Made by a program: the position numbers and the translations under genes. From an uncultured Dysgonomonas sp. (GTDB lineage: Bacteria > Bacteroidota > Bacteroidia > Bacteroidales > Dysgonomonadaceae), in the NCBI RefSeq assembly GCF_934668725.1, contig NZ_CAKUOF010000002.1, positions 1-64,000 on the forward strand: a stretch of 64,000 nucleotides of DNA, in the 5' to 3' direction. Numbering within the stretch: position 1 is the first letter of the stretch; each line of letters opens with the position of its first letter. Positions 54,501 to 61,665 of this stretch are shown here, in pieces. The notes under the pieces are model-generated. The model worked only from the letters and a program-made list of their open reading frames with translations. It did no database searches and was not told the DNA's origin.

Positions 54501-54753
54501 TTCCATCCAGATCGGTTACTGTTCCTGTTGTAGCACCTTTTACTGTAACGGAAGCTCCTATAATAGGTTCGCCTTTTTGATCTACGACAGTACCTGTTAT
54601 TGCTTTCTGTTGTGCAGACTGTGTTATGCCGGTGTTTTCTGGCAGCATGCCTTTGTGTTCTGCAAAAGCTATTCCTGTAGTAAGGAAGAGCATTGTACTC
54701 CCCATGAGTATTCGTTTGAATAGCGGGGAATAGTAAACTCGCTTGTTTATCAT
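51583..54753 (-). CDS. SusC-like TonB-dependent outer-membrane transporter (second PUL)
   Basis: The 1056-residue protein has a signal peptide (about 1-31, ending GIAFAE) and a carboxypeptidase-regulatory-like domain (about 50-122: ITGTVVDQKGEPIIGASVTV, GTVTDLDGKFSL). A TonB region DEVVVVGYGVQKKVNLTGSV, a plug (GMAAGVQVTSSSNRPGENN, LVIVDGVESNINSVNPQDIE) and a beta-barrel ending YPTSKQAAIGINVTF complete it. There is no N-terminal anti-sigma-binding extension, so control by the HTCS rather than by a sigma/anti-sigma pair is likely. Confidence 0.95.
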   Translation of the reverse strand: MINKRVYYSPLFKRILMGSTMLFLTTGIAFAEHKGMLPENTGITQSAQQKAITGTVVDQKGEPIIGASVTVKGATTGTVTDLDGKFSLDTPANSTLLIRYVGYINQEVKVGDQSQINIILKEDTQSLDEVVVVGYGVQKKVNLTGSVSNIKMSDLVESRPISNVSQGLAGMAAGVQVTSSSNRPGENNASIMIRGQGTLNNSAPLVIVDGVESNINSVNPQDIEDMSVLKDAASAAIYGSRAANGVILITTRKGKAGSVKVDYNGYVSWETISNKFNLVSNYADYMELINEGLANSKLATKFSEDKIKEWRTGTDPLKYPNTDLMDALFETNVGTNHNLSVSGGSEKVKFYSSFGYLDSPGIMENVAYKRYNLRTNVEANIKPWLTLGTNLSGYLGQTESGSGIADNEDDASIFTFSAATTPGMVFRAPDGRYGAMNNTEDDAQSANNNPLYRLNYRKGTNENRHLKSRFYGTLNPIKGLTLTGSFNYIFTDKIKDQQPIFIPQWNFLTETMTSDGVGKTSIMNSDYKWNNYLMDAVGTYTNNVSKLNYSIMAGASQELFRYKWFQTTKQDLLDPDLGAINGATGAASASGNTVEWAMRSYFGRINLNWDEKYLLEFNMRADGSSRFTRNNRWGYFPSASAAWRMDQEAFMQDLVAKGLSNLKLRVSYGELGNNALSSSDANINGNYLSQSLYGASNYITNNLVAMGIAQTAISNANLTWERTKASGIGLDFGLLSNKLTGTLDYFYKKTEDILIDLPIPLVNGNATAPRQNAGTVVNKGFEISLGWQDKIQEVSYFANTNFTFLNNKVTKFKGDVMSLSGANMIKEGYAINTQYGRVVDRLIQNQEDLDYVQKFIDNSKSPNPFGSGKRPELGDLMYKDLNGDGVINDEDRTVIGHGPTPTFTFGINLGAAYKGFDFSMLIQGATGMEQVLLDNYYRPQVRTGYQLNKKITDGRWYEGRNGNASFPRLLEYSDTRNTIVSDFWVQDKSYVKIKNIQLGYTLPKSVVSRLSIDRIRVYGSLENFFTFTSYDGLDPEVSGFAYPTSKQAAIGINVTF

Positions 54754-55147
54754 AAGCTTTAAATTTAAAAAGGTTAATCACTAAGAGTCTCCACTCTAAG
54801 GGTTCTGAAAGGTTAAATTTTTCATGTTGATTCAAACCAAAATTAGTATTCTTTAATGTACCGCATGTGTATAATTCGTCTGAATTATTGGCACAAATAG
54901 TCTGAACATGTCTATTTAACATGCGATTGCTGGCTTCTAAATAAAAATATTTTGTCTCTTTTTGATCTGTTTAACAGTGGTTTATATGTCTAATAAGGAT
55001 GTTTGTAAATGAACAATTCTGCGGTGGGGTTATTTTACATATTTTAAATAATAGATATAAGTGACCGGTACTGTATTAGCTATACAATAAGTAAACTGAA
55101 GTCTTAATTAATAATTATGGATTTAAATAAAAGCTAGTAATTTAGTT
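54754..55147. promoter_or_regulatory. Leader and promoter region of the second susC
   Basis: The stretch has 394 bases without a gene. On the - strand a box TAATTTTG (CAAAATTA at 54838-54845) lies 85 bases before the susC start. Between them are a short imperfect hairpin (CTAAGAGT, 54781-54788, with ACTCTAAG, 54793-54800) and a direct repeat AAAGGTTAA at 54769-54777 and 54808-54816. These may be leader structure or activator sites. The part toward the HD-domain gene is AT-rich with no obvious feature. Confidence 0.35.
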
Positions 55148-55684
55148 TTATAGAAACAGGTCGCACCATTCTGTAAACTGGAGTACTGATCTTTCGCCAA
55201 ACTTAGCAAGCTTATTTTTTATGGTCTCTATACTTTTTTCTTCTCCCAGATGTGTTTTAGAAAAAAAACAGTCAGCAAAGCATATTACTTTTTCTTCGAT
55301 GCTGACGGGCATCATATCACGATGGGGTAATGGTAATTTCTGTTCGATTATTTCGTCAAGAGTTAATCCGACTCCGGTATGTCTTTCACAAACCAAAGCA
55401 TGTTTGGGTAATCCTTCTTTTTGCAGTAATTCGCTGCCCAGATATCCATGGGCGATGTATGGATATTTACCATAACAATCTATCGAATGAGCATTTGTCA
55501 TGAAAATACCGATGTCATGCAGCATACCGGCCTCACGAACAAAATGCATGTCGATGTTTAATTCGGGGTGTTTCTTGGCTATATCCAATGCCTTTTTAGT
55601 TACATCCGAACTGTGATTAATAAGAATATTATATAATGAAGAGCTTTCTTCGTAATATTTTTTGATTATGTCTATAGGATTCAT
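55148..55684 (-). CDS. HD-domain phosphohydrolase
   Basis: The 178-residue cytoplasmic protein has a metal-binding HD core: NHSSDVTKKALDIAKKH (first His), REAGMLHDIGIFMTNAHSID (His-Asp pair), and YIAHGYLGSELLQKEGLPKH plus CERHTGVGLTLDEI for the other metal ligands. ICFADCFFSKTHLG ends the domain. HD proteins hydrolyse phosphate esters or nucleotides, and substrate cannot be told here. It is divergent from the NamZ gene with 62 bases between them and lies well apart from the PUL. Confidence 0.88.
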   Translation of the reverse strand: MNPIDIIKKYYEESSSLYNILINHSSDVTKKALDIAKKHPELNIDMHFVREAGMLHDIGIFMTNAHSIDCYGKYPYIAHGYLGSELLQKEGLPKHALVCERHTGVGLTLDEIIEQKLPLPHRDMMPVSIEEKVICFADCFFSKTHLGEEKSIETIKNKLAKFGERSVLQFTEWCDLFL

Positions 55685-55746
55685 TTGGCAAAGGCTTTAT
55701 TTAGATGACAATAACATGTATCTTTACATGGTAAATAACGATTTTT

Positions 55747-56910
55747 ATGAAAAAAGGTTTTTTATTGTTACTATTTTCTGCTTTATTCTGTATTTCTGCA
55801 ATTGGTGCAAATAAAATAAGAGTAGGAGCCGATCAGTTAGAAAAACTTCTTCCTCTATTGAAGAACAAGAGTGTAGCACTTGTTGTTAATCATACGAGTT
55901 GTTTATCGGATGGTACACATTTGCTGGATGCTCTTCTTTCCAATCATGTAAATGTAGTTAAAATTTTTGCTCCCGAGCATGGTTTCAGAGGAAATGCAGA
56001 TGCCGGAGAACAAGTGGCAGATGGTAAAGATATAAAATCGGGATTGCCCCTTGTTTCGTTATATGGCAAGAATAAAAAGCCATCTGCCGAAATGCTGAAT
56101 GGTGTTGATGTAGTGATCTTTGATATTCAAGATGTCGGTGCACGTTTTTATACCTATATAAGTACGATGCATTATGTGATGGAGGCTTGTGCCGAGAATA
56201 ATAAGGAATGTATAATACTTGATCGTCCCAACCCCCACGATTATATCGATGGGCCTATCTTAGAAACACCTTATAAATCGTTTGTCGGAATGCACCCCAT
56301 ACCGGTATTACATGGATTGACAGTAGGCGAATTGGCTCAGATGATTAACGGGCAAGGTTGGTTGGCAAAAAAACAGAAGTGTAATCTGAAAGTTATCACG
56401 ATAGAAGGATGGAGGCATGGTGACCCTTATTCGTTGCCAGTTAAGCCTTCTCCCAACTTGCCTAACGATCAGTCTATAAAATTATATGCGTCGTTGTGCT
56501 TTTTTGAGGCAACTCCTGTGAGTGTAGGGCGGGGTACATATTATCCTTTCCAGGTGGTGGGTTATCCTAATCCCAAATTCGGGACATTTACATTTACCCC
56601 TGTATCGTTACCGGGATTTGATAAAAGTCCTTTGCAAAAGGACAAGCTTTGCTATGGTTATGATCTTAGAAATATTGAATTTGATCAAGGCTTGACTCTT
56701 TCATATTTAATTGATTTTTATAATAAATCAGGTTTAGGAACAGCATTCTTTAAATCGCCTAAATTTATGGACTTATTATCTGGAACTAATAAACTTCAAA
56801 AACAAATAGTTGCAGGAGAATCCGAAGAAAGTATTCGTAAAACATGGCAAAAGGATCTGGATGAGTACAAACAAATGAGAAAGAAATACCTGTTGTATCA
56901 GGATAAGTAA
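55747..56910 (+). CDS. namZ: Exo-beta-N-acetylmuramidase, NamZ/DUF1343 (GH171) family
   Basis: The 387-residue exported protein has a signal peptide ending at AIGA (about residue 20). It has the DUF1343 signatures VALVVNHTSCLSDGTHLLDA, KIFAPEHGFRGNADAGEQVA, DIQDVGARFYTYISTMHYVM, ILDRPNPHDYIDGPILE, and SPNLPNDQSIKLYASLCFFE followed by VSVGRGTYYPFQVVG. Characterised members (YbbC of Bacillus, NamZ of Tannerella) release MurNAc from peptidoglycan fragments. It should act in the periplasm on cell-wall sugars. No MurNAc transporter or kinase is next to it. The following gene is 27 bases away. Confidence 0.92.
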   Translation: MKKGFLLLLFSALFCISAIGANKIRVGADQLEKLLPLLKNKSVALVVNHTSCLSDGTHLLDALLSNHVNVVKIFAPEHGFRGNADAGEQVADGKDIKSGLPLVSLYGKNKKPSAEMLNGVDVVIFDIQDVGARFYTYISTMHYVMEACAENNKECIILDRPNPHDYIDGPILETPYKSFVGMHPIPVLHGLTVGELAQMINGQGWLAKKQKCNLKVITIEGWRHGDPYSLPVKPSPNLPNDQSIKLYASLCFFEATPVSVGRGTYYPFQVVGYPNPKFGTFTFTPVSLPGFDKSPLQKDKLCYGYDLRNIEFDQGLTLSYLIDFYNKSGLGTAFFKSPKFMDLLSGTNKLQKQIVAGESEESIRKTWQKDLDEYKQMRKKYLLYQDK

Positions 56911-56937
56911 AATAAATACCTTAATAGGATAATATAT

Positions 56938-58062
56938 ATGTCAGATAGTAAGCAATGCCCTTTTTGCGGCAAGCCAGTACGCGAAGATGAAAATATTTGT
57001 GAAGAGTGCAAAGATCATATGGATCATCAGTATACTACCGATTTTCTGGATGATGACCGTATAAACAGCTCATCGCATGATTTGCCGGTAGAGGCTGAAA
57101 ATATAGAAGCTATATTGCCGATAGAAGATCGGATTGTTGAAAATAATGAATCAGAAGTTTCGATCGAAGAACCTAAAAGACGTTCGAAGATGTCACGGGG
57201 AATTATTTTTCTTATTGTGGGATCTGCCATTCTTGTAGTCATAGGGGTAGTCGGAGCTTTGGATATTGCCCGGTCACGTAACTCGGAGGCTACACAAGAA
57301 GCTTTTTGGATGAAATGTGTAGAGGAGAATACACCATTGTCTTATTCAAAGTATTTAGTGCGTTATCCGGAAGGTAATTTTGCAGAAGAAGCAGAAAAGA
57401 GAATTAGAGCTTCTCGCGAGGAAGAAATTCAAGCATGGGAGAAACTGCGGAAATCGTCCGATATAAATGCTTTTTATGCTTATTTGAGTGAAAATCCTAA
57501 AACTCCCCATTTAGATCAGATACACCAGATTATGGATTCTCTGAGTTGGGGTACAACGCTAAAAGATAATACTGCCGATGCATATAAAGCGTATATCGAA
57601 AATGCCAATCTGGGTAATATCTCGGGCGCGCATGTTAACGAAGCAAAGGAAAAATATGATTACCTTTCTCAAATTGTAGTATTGAATGGTGCATCTTTGG
57701 AAAGCCTTCTGCTTGATTTGAAAGCCTTTTTCAAAAAAATGTCTGAAAATAAGCCGAAAGATTTACTTAAAGAATTTACTCCAAAAGCTTTTTATTATAC
57801 CGCCGAAATGAGCAGTACTGAAATCGTTGCTTCCATCTCGAAGAAATATACTGAAGATAAGATAAAAAAAATAACTTATACACTTAAGCCCGAATCTGTA
57901 CTAGCCAAGCAAGATAATAAAGGAGTAGTGTTTGTTGACCTTTCTGTTGAGAAAGAAATTATTTATAATGTGAAGAAAAAGAAAAGCGATAATCTGACTC
58001 AAAATTTAATGCTTGAGATTAACAATGACAAATTAATACAATCCATTAAACTTAAAAAGTAA
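56938..58062 (+). CDS. Zinc-ribbon membrane protein of unknown function
   Basis: The 374-residue protein has an N-terminal zinc ribbon (CPFCGKPVREDENICEEC, residues 7-24), an acidic linker, one transmembrane helix at about 88-108 (GIIFLIVGSAILVVIGVVG), and a large outside part. The outside part includes YSKYLVRYPEGNFAEEAEKR and INAFYAYLSENPKTPHLDQI, which look like TPR-like helical hairpins, and a C-terminal beta-rich region. Cytoplasmic zinc ribbon plus periplasmic domain is the order seen in several Bacteroidota proteins without assigned role. Co-transcription with namZ is likely from the 27-base gap. Function is not known. Confidence 0.7.
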   Translation: MSDSKQCPFCGKPVREDENICEECKDHMDHQYTTDFLDDDRINSSSHDLPVEAENIEAILPIEDRIVENNESEVSIEEPKRRSKMSRGIIFLIVGSAILVVIGVVGALDIARSRNSEATQEAFWMKCVEENTPLSYSKYLVRYPEGNFAEEAEKRIRASREEEIQAWEKLRKSSDINAFYAYLSENPKTPHLDQIHQIMDSLSWGTTLKDNTADAYKAYIENANLGNISGAHVNEAKEKYDYLSQIVVLNGASLESLLLDLKAFFKKMSENKPKDLLKEFTPKAFYYTAEMSSTEIVASISKKYTEDKIKKITYTLKPESVLAKQDNKGVVFVDLSVEKEIIYNVKKKKSDNLTQNLMLEINNDKLIQSIKLKK

Positions 58063-58367
58063 ATAGATTTAATTGTTTCGCTAATGGTTGATTATGCAAT
58101 AATTACCTTATTTCCTATTTTTTATAGTTAATTTTTGTTATTCAAAATGTAAAAAATGTAAAATAAGCTTGTTCTCACAAATAACTTATCTACTTATAGC
58201 ATCTAAATAGAATTTTATTCCGTTCTTTCGTATTGGAAACAAATAGGTTTGTTTTGTTCTTTTATCTTGCATTATCTCTCTTAATACTATATTAAGTTTC
58301 CTACTGTAGAAATAGACCTTAACACTAACTTCTTGTTTTAAAAATCACTTAATTAAATTTTATTGTT
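58063..58367. other. AT-rich intergenic region upstream of the RRM gene
   Basis: The stretch is 305 bases with no gene, dominated by A and T. The long distance to the RNA-binding protein start suggests a long leader. No perfect TAnnTTTG box, hairpin or repeat stood out. Confidence 0.4.
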
Positions 58368-58613
58368 ATGAACATTTATGTTGGAAATCTTAGCTATGAG
58401 GTTAAGGAATCAGATTTGCAAGCATTATTGGCCGATTTCGGCCCGGTTGTTTCTGCTAAATTAATTATCGATAGAGCTTCAAATAGATCAAAAGGATTTG
58501 GATTTGTAGAAATGGAAGATGAGGCTGATGCAAAAAATGCCATCCAAACTCTAAACGGAAAAGAGCATTTAGGGCGTCCGATGGTAGTAAAAGAGGCTAT
58601 CCCAAGAGCATAA
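58368..58613 (+). CDS. RNA-binding protein with a single RRM domain
   Basis: The 81-residue protein is one RRM: RNP2 IYVGNL (residues 3-8), RNP1 KGFGFVEM (43-50), then EDEADAKNAIQTLNGKEHLG and a closing strand with MVVKEAIP. Such short RRM proteins (Rbp type) are abundant in Bacteroidota, which lack Hfq, and are thought to act on small RNAs and mRNA. It is monocistronic with a good terminator. Confidence 0.93.
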   Translation: MNIYVGNLSYEVKESDLQALLADFGPVVSAKLIIDRASNRSKGFGFVEMEDEADAKNAIQTLNGKEHLGRPMVVKEAIPRA

Positions 58614-58666
58614 TCTACCCACTGAGGTAATCTAATAAAATATTAATAAGCTTCAGACTAACCAAT

Positions 58667-58704
58667 ACAGACAAACTCTGGGCTTCTGGATTTGTCTGTT
58701 TTTA
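58667..58704 (+). terminator. Intrinsic terminator after the RRM gene
   Basis: ACAGACAAA (58667-58675) pairs with TTTGTCTGT (58691-58699), followed by a T run to 58703. It lies just before the next start codon (58713), so that gene probably has its own promoter or some read-through. Confidence 0.85.
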
Positions 58705-58712
58705 CATTATAT

Positions 58713-59795
58713 ATGAAATCATTTTTTATAGGAAATTTAGAAATTAAACTTCCGGTTATTCAGGGAGGAATGGGTGTTGGTGTATCTCTATCGGGATTAG
58801 CATCAGCAGTAGCTAACGAGGGTGGTATCGGTGTTATCTCATGCGCCGGTTTAGGACTTCTCTATCGTCAACCTGCATCAGATTATCTGAGCGATTGTAT
58901 ATGGGGATTAAAAGAAGAAATTCGAAAAGCGAAAGAAAAAACAAAAGGAGTCGTGGGAGTCAACATTATGGTAGCTCTTACTAATTTTGCAGACATGGTG
59001 CGCACATCTATTGCCGAAAAGGTAGATGTTATTTTTGCAGGAGCAGGTCTTCCTCTCGATTTGCCATCTTTCCTTAAACCGGATAGTATTACTAAGTTGG
59101 TACCTATTGTATCTTCTTCGCGTGCTGCAAAAATACTTTGCGATAAATGGTTTGCAAATTATAACTATTTGCCCGATGCCATTGTGGTGGAAGGACCTAA
59201 GGCCGGAGGACATTTAGGGTTTAAAGCTAATCAATTAGAGGATGAGAGCTATTCATTGGAACAAATTGTACCGGAGGTTGTCGAAATAGCCATGACCTAC
59301 AAAGAACATAAAGACATACCTGTAATTGCAGCAGGAGGAATCCGTTCGGGGCAAGACATGTACCGCTTTATCGAGATGGGTGCATCCGGTGTGCAAATGG
59401 GAACCATATTTGTTACTACTGACGAATGTGATGCTTCTACGACATTTAAAAATGTATTTATTGATTCGAAGAAGGAGGATATAAAAATCATAAACAGTCC
59501 TGTAGGTATGCCCGGAAGAGCTATTGACGGTCCATTTATCCGGAAAGTTGAAAGCGGGTCGGAAACACCTAAAAGCTGTCCATACCATTGTATAAGAACC
59601 TGTAATTATGAGAAAAGCCCATATTGTATTGTACTGGCTCTTTATCATGCCGCAAAAGGTAATATGCAGAAAGGATATGCTTTTGCCGGAGCTAATGCGT
59701 ACCTATCTGAAAAAATAATCAGCGTAAAGGAAACTATGGCTTCTTTAAAAGCTGAGTTTCTTCAGGCTAAAGAAGCAGTTTTGGTGACGAAATAA
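58713..59795 (+). CDS. Nitronate monooxygenase / NAD(P)H-dependent flavin oxidoreductase-like protein
   Basis: The 360-residue cytoplasmic TIM-barrel flavoprotein has PVIQGGMGVGVSLSGLASAV (FMN loop), GVVGVNIMVAL, FAGAGLPLDLPSFLK, IVVEGPKAGGHLGF (catalytic His in the AGGHxG motif), and IPVIAAGGIRSGQDMYRFIE with MGASGVQMGTIF (phosphate-binding loop). Members oxidise nitronates or act as enoyl reductases (FabK-like). The long insert with CPYHCIRTCNYEKSPYC is a Cys-rich addition, and its purpose is not known. ATG at 58713 is preferred, since the TTG at 58692 lies inside the terminator stem. Confidence 0.85.
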   Translation: MKSFFIGNLEIKLPVIQGGMGVGVSLSGLASAVANEGGIGVISCAGLGLLYRQPASDYLSDCIWGLKEEIRKAKEKTKGVVGVNIMVALTNFADMVRTSIAEKVDVIFAGAGLPLDLPSFLKPDSITKLVPIVSSSRAAKILCDKWFANYNYLPDAIVVEGPKAGGHLGFKANQLEDESYSLEQIVPEVVEIAMTYKEHKDIPVIAAGGIRSGQDMYRFIEMGASGVQMGTIFVTTDECDASTTFKNVFIDSKKEDIKIINSPVGMPGRAIDGPFIRKVESGSETPKSCPYHCIRTCNYEKSPYCIVLALYHAAKGNMQKGYAFAGANAYLSEKIISVKETMASLKAEFLQAKEAVLVTK

Positions 59796-59816
59796 AAAGC
59801 TGCTGTTAATGAAGAA

Positions 59817-59850
59817 AAGAGGGAATGAATAAAATAATTCACTCCCTCTT
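59817..59850 (+). terminator. Intrinsic terminator after the flavoprotein gene
   Basis: AAGAGGGA (59817-59824) pairs with TCCCTCTT (59843-59850), and further pairs follow inward after one mismatch. The T-tract is weak. Confidence 0.65.
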
Positions 59851-59879
59851 CCACTTATAAAACACAAACACTAGAAAAC

Positions 59880-59993
59880 ATAAACTGTTTAGAAAAAGGC
59901 AGAGCCTACTTTTGATGAAAAACTCTGTATTGGAGGAACACTCTTTTTGGCTTCGAGAGGCGAACATATCTCTACAGCTGTTGTTCCTTTTTT
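59880..59993 (+). ncRNA. Possible small RNA in the 59851-60211 gap
   Basis: The gap holds no open frame. Within it a GC-richer stretch can form two hairpins: CAGAG near 59900 with CTCTG near 59925, and AGGAACA (59934-59940) with TGTTCCT (59982-59988). The second is followed by a T run, as in a terminator. The overall layout, two stems then a terminator, resembles a small RNA. No promoter was seen and no family recognised. The rest to 60211 is AT-rich. Confidence 0.25.
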
Positions 59994-60211
59994 GAGATTT
60001 AACCTCCTTTCTAAAGAAAATTAAAGTACTTAAAGTTCGCTCTTTTCGTCTCAGTTATTTACCCTCTTATACTTTGACTTTTATAGTTCCTTTTTCTATC
60101 TATAAAACAAAAGCTCAGTAGCTTTAGTTCTAAAAAACTAAATGTTTTCTAATTGATTTTTTTGATTTAGTAATTGTTTTTATGAATAAAATAAATTGAG
60201 AAAAATAAAAT

Positions 60212-60236
60212 AAGCGAGGAAATCTTTTCCCCGCTT
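60212..60236 (-). terminator. Intrinsic terminator of the U32 gene
   Basis: AAGCGAGGAAA and TTTCCCCGCTT form a stem with one mismatch. On the - strand it is followed by a T-rich stretch. It lies 34 bases after the stop. Confidence 0.7.
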
Positions 60237-60269
60237 GTCTTTAACCATTTCAAAATAGTTTAATGAGTA

Positions 60270-61541
60270 TTAATTTTTCTCCACAAATTTTTTCTTGGGG
60301 GTAACTTTTACCAGCTTAAAAAGTTTATCAGAAGGTCTAATCTTATCCGTAAGTTTTATAGAGAACTTTTCACCTTTTACCGTTTCTTCTACCGATTGCA
60401 GATCTACGCGAATTTCGTCTACTATTTGAGTAACAGCACCTGTGGTTGGTCCGGTGATGAGGATTTCATCTCCAACTTTCAGCGATTGTGTTTCCATCAA
60501 AAATTCGGCAACACCTATATTTGAGAAATACTTCAATCCTTTTCCTATGTATATTTTTCTCTTGGTAGCTTCCGAACCATAGTTCATCGACCATTCGCCT
60601 AAGCGTTGCCCCAGATAATAACCATCCCAGAAACCACGATTAAATACAGTTGCCAAGCGAGTATCCCAGTCGGCTATTTTATCTTCAGAGAATGTACCTT
60701 CGCAATACGATTTTACAGCCTCTTTATAACATTCTACAACAGTACGAACATATTCTGCACCACGTGCACGGCCTTCTATTTTGAATACCCGTACGCCTGC
60801 ATCCATCATTTTATTCATAAAATGAATTGTTTTCAGGTCTTTAGGGGACATGATATATTCATTGTCGATTTCAAATTCCATATCACTTTCTTTGTCCTTT
60901 ACGATATATCCCCGGCGGCACATCTGGTTGCAAGCCCCTCTGTTTGCCGACAAGTCTTTTTCGTGTAAACTCAAATAGCATTTTCCTGAAACAGCCATAC
61001 ACAATGCTCCGTGGCTGAACATTTCGATCCGGATAAGTTCGTCGCTCGGACCTTTGATCTGTTGTTCAACTATATCTTTGTAAATATCAGCAACCTGATC
61101 GAGAGTCAGTTCACGAGCCAATACCACTACATCTGCAAATTGTCCGTAAAATTTAAGAGCTTCAGTATTGGTTATATTCAGTTGTGTTGACAAATGTACT
61201 TCAACACCTATGCTGCGTGCGTACATCATTACCGATACATCGGATGCTATGATGGCCGATAGATTTGCAGCTTTAGCCGCATCTAGAATCTGATGCATAA
61301 GGCTGATATCGTTATCGTAAATAATGGTATTGACAGTGAGGTAACTCTTCATATTATTCTCTTGACAAATTTTTACGATATTTTTCAAGTCGTCTAACGT
61401 AAAGTTATTAGACGATTTGGCTCGCATGTTTAGTCCCTCGATGCCGAAATAAATGGAGTCGGCTCCTCCTTGTATTGCCGCAGCCAGCGAATCGTACGAT
61501 CCTACCGGTGCCATGATTTCATAATCAGCAATATTTTTCAT
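60270..61541 (-). CDS. U32-family protein (TrhP/YegQ-like, tRNA hydroxylation)
   Basis: The 423-residue cytoplasmic protein was long called a collagenase-like peptidase. It has EIMAPVGSYDSLAAAIQGGA, DSIYFGIEGLNMRAKSSNNF, HLSTQLNITNTEALKFY and ELTLDQVADIYKDI. The U32 signature is MFSHGALCMAVSGKCYLSLH followed by CNQMCRRGY with its Cys cluster, and FKIEGRARGAEYVRTVVECY comes later. In Escherichia coli the TrhP (YegQ) relative makes 5-hydroxyuridine in tRNA wobble positions. This assignment to the TrhP branch is by similarity. The C-terminal beta-barrel (about 330-423) is also typical. Confidence 0.85.
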   Translation of the reverse strand: MKNIADYEIMAPVGSYDSLAAAIQGGADSIYFGIEGLNMRAKSSNNFTLDDLKNIVKICQENNMKSYLTVNTIIYDNDISLMHQILDAAKAANLSAIIASDVSVMMYARSIGVEVHLSTQLNITNTEALKFYGQFADVVVLARELTLDQVADIYKDIVEQQIKGPSDELIRIEMFSHGALCMAVSGKCYLSLHEKDLSANRGACNQMCRRGYIVKDKESDMEFEIDNEYIMSPKDLKTIHFMNKMMDAGVRVFKIEGRARGAEYVRTVVECYKEAVKSYCEGTFSEDKIADWDTRLATVFNRGFWDGYYLGQRLGEWSMNYGSEATKRKIYIGKGLKYFSNIGVAEFLMETQSLKVGDEILITGPTTGAVTQIVDEIRVDLQSVEETVKGEKFSIKLTDKIRPSDKLFKLVKVTPKKKFVEKN

Positions 61542-61569
61542 TCACAAATGCTATATTAGGTAAAATAAA

Positions 61570-61602
61570 AAGGTCGGTGACCTTAAATCGGTTGCAAAGA
61601 TA
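61570..61602. promoter_or_regulatory. Promoter box and palindrome upstream of the U32 gene
   Basis: CAAAGATA (61595-61602) reads TATCTTTG on the - strand, a perfect -7 box. Just downstream on that strand, 61570-61586 is the palindrome AAGGTCGGTGACCTTAA. It would lie at the very start of the transcript, as an operator or a 5'-end hairpin. Confidence 0.45.
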
Positions 61603-61611
61603 TAAATAAAA

Positions 61612-61643
61612 AAAGAGTCACTTGGTTTCTGTTGCGACTCTTT
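61612..61643 (-). terminator. Intrinsic terminator of the DMT transporter gene
   Basis: AAAGAGTC (61612-61619) pairs with GACTCTTT (61636-61643), with a 16-base loop and T-rich DNA after it on the - strand. Confidence 0.7.
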
Positions 61644-61665
61644 ACTATCTATATGGTCATAGTTT

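Noticed and set aside
54308..54922. 204-codon frame on the - strand overlapping the start of the second susC
   Set aside because: It overlaps the well-supported susC in another frame and its translation is rich in Arg, Cys and Asn with no known pattern.
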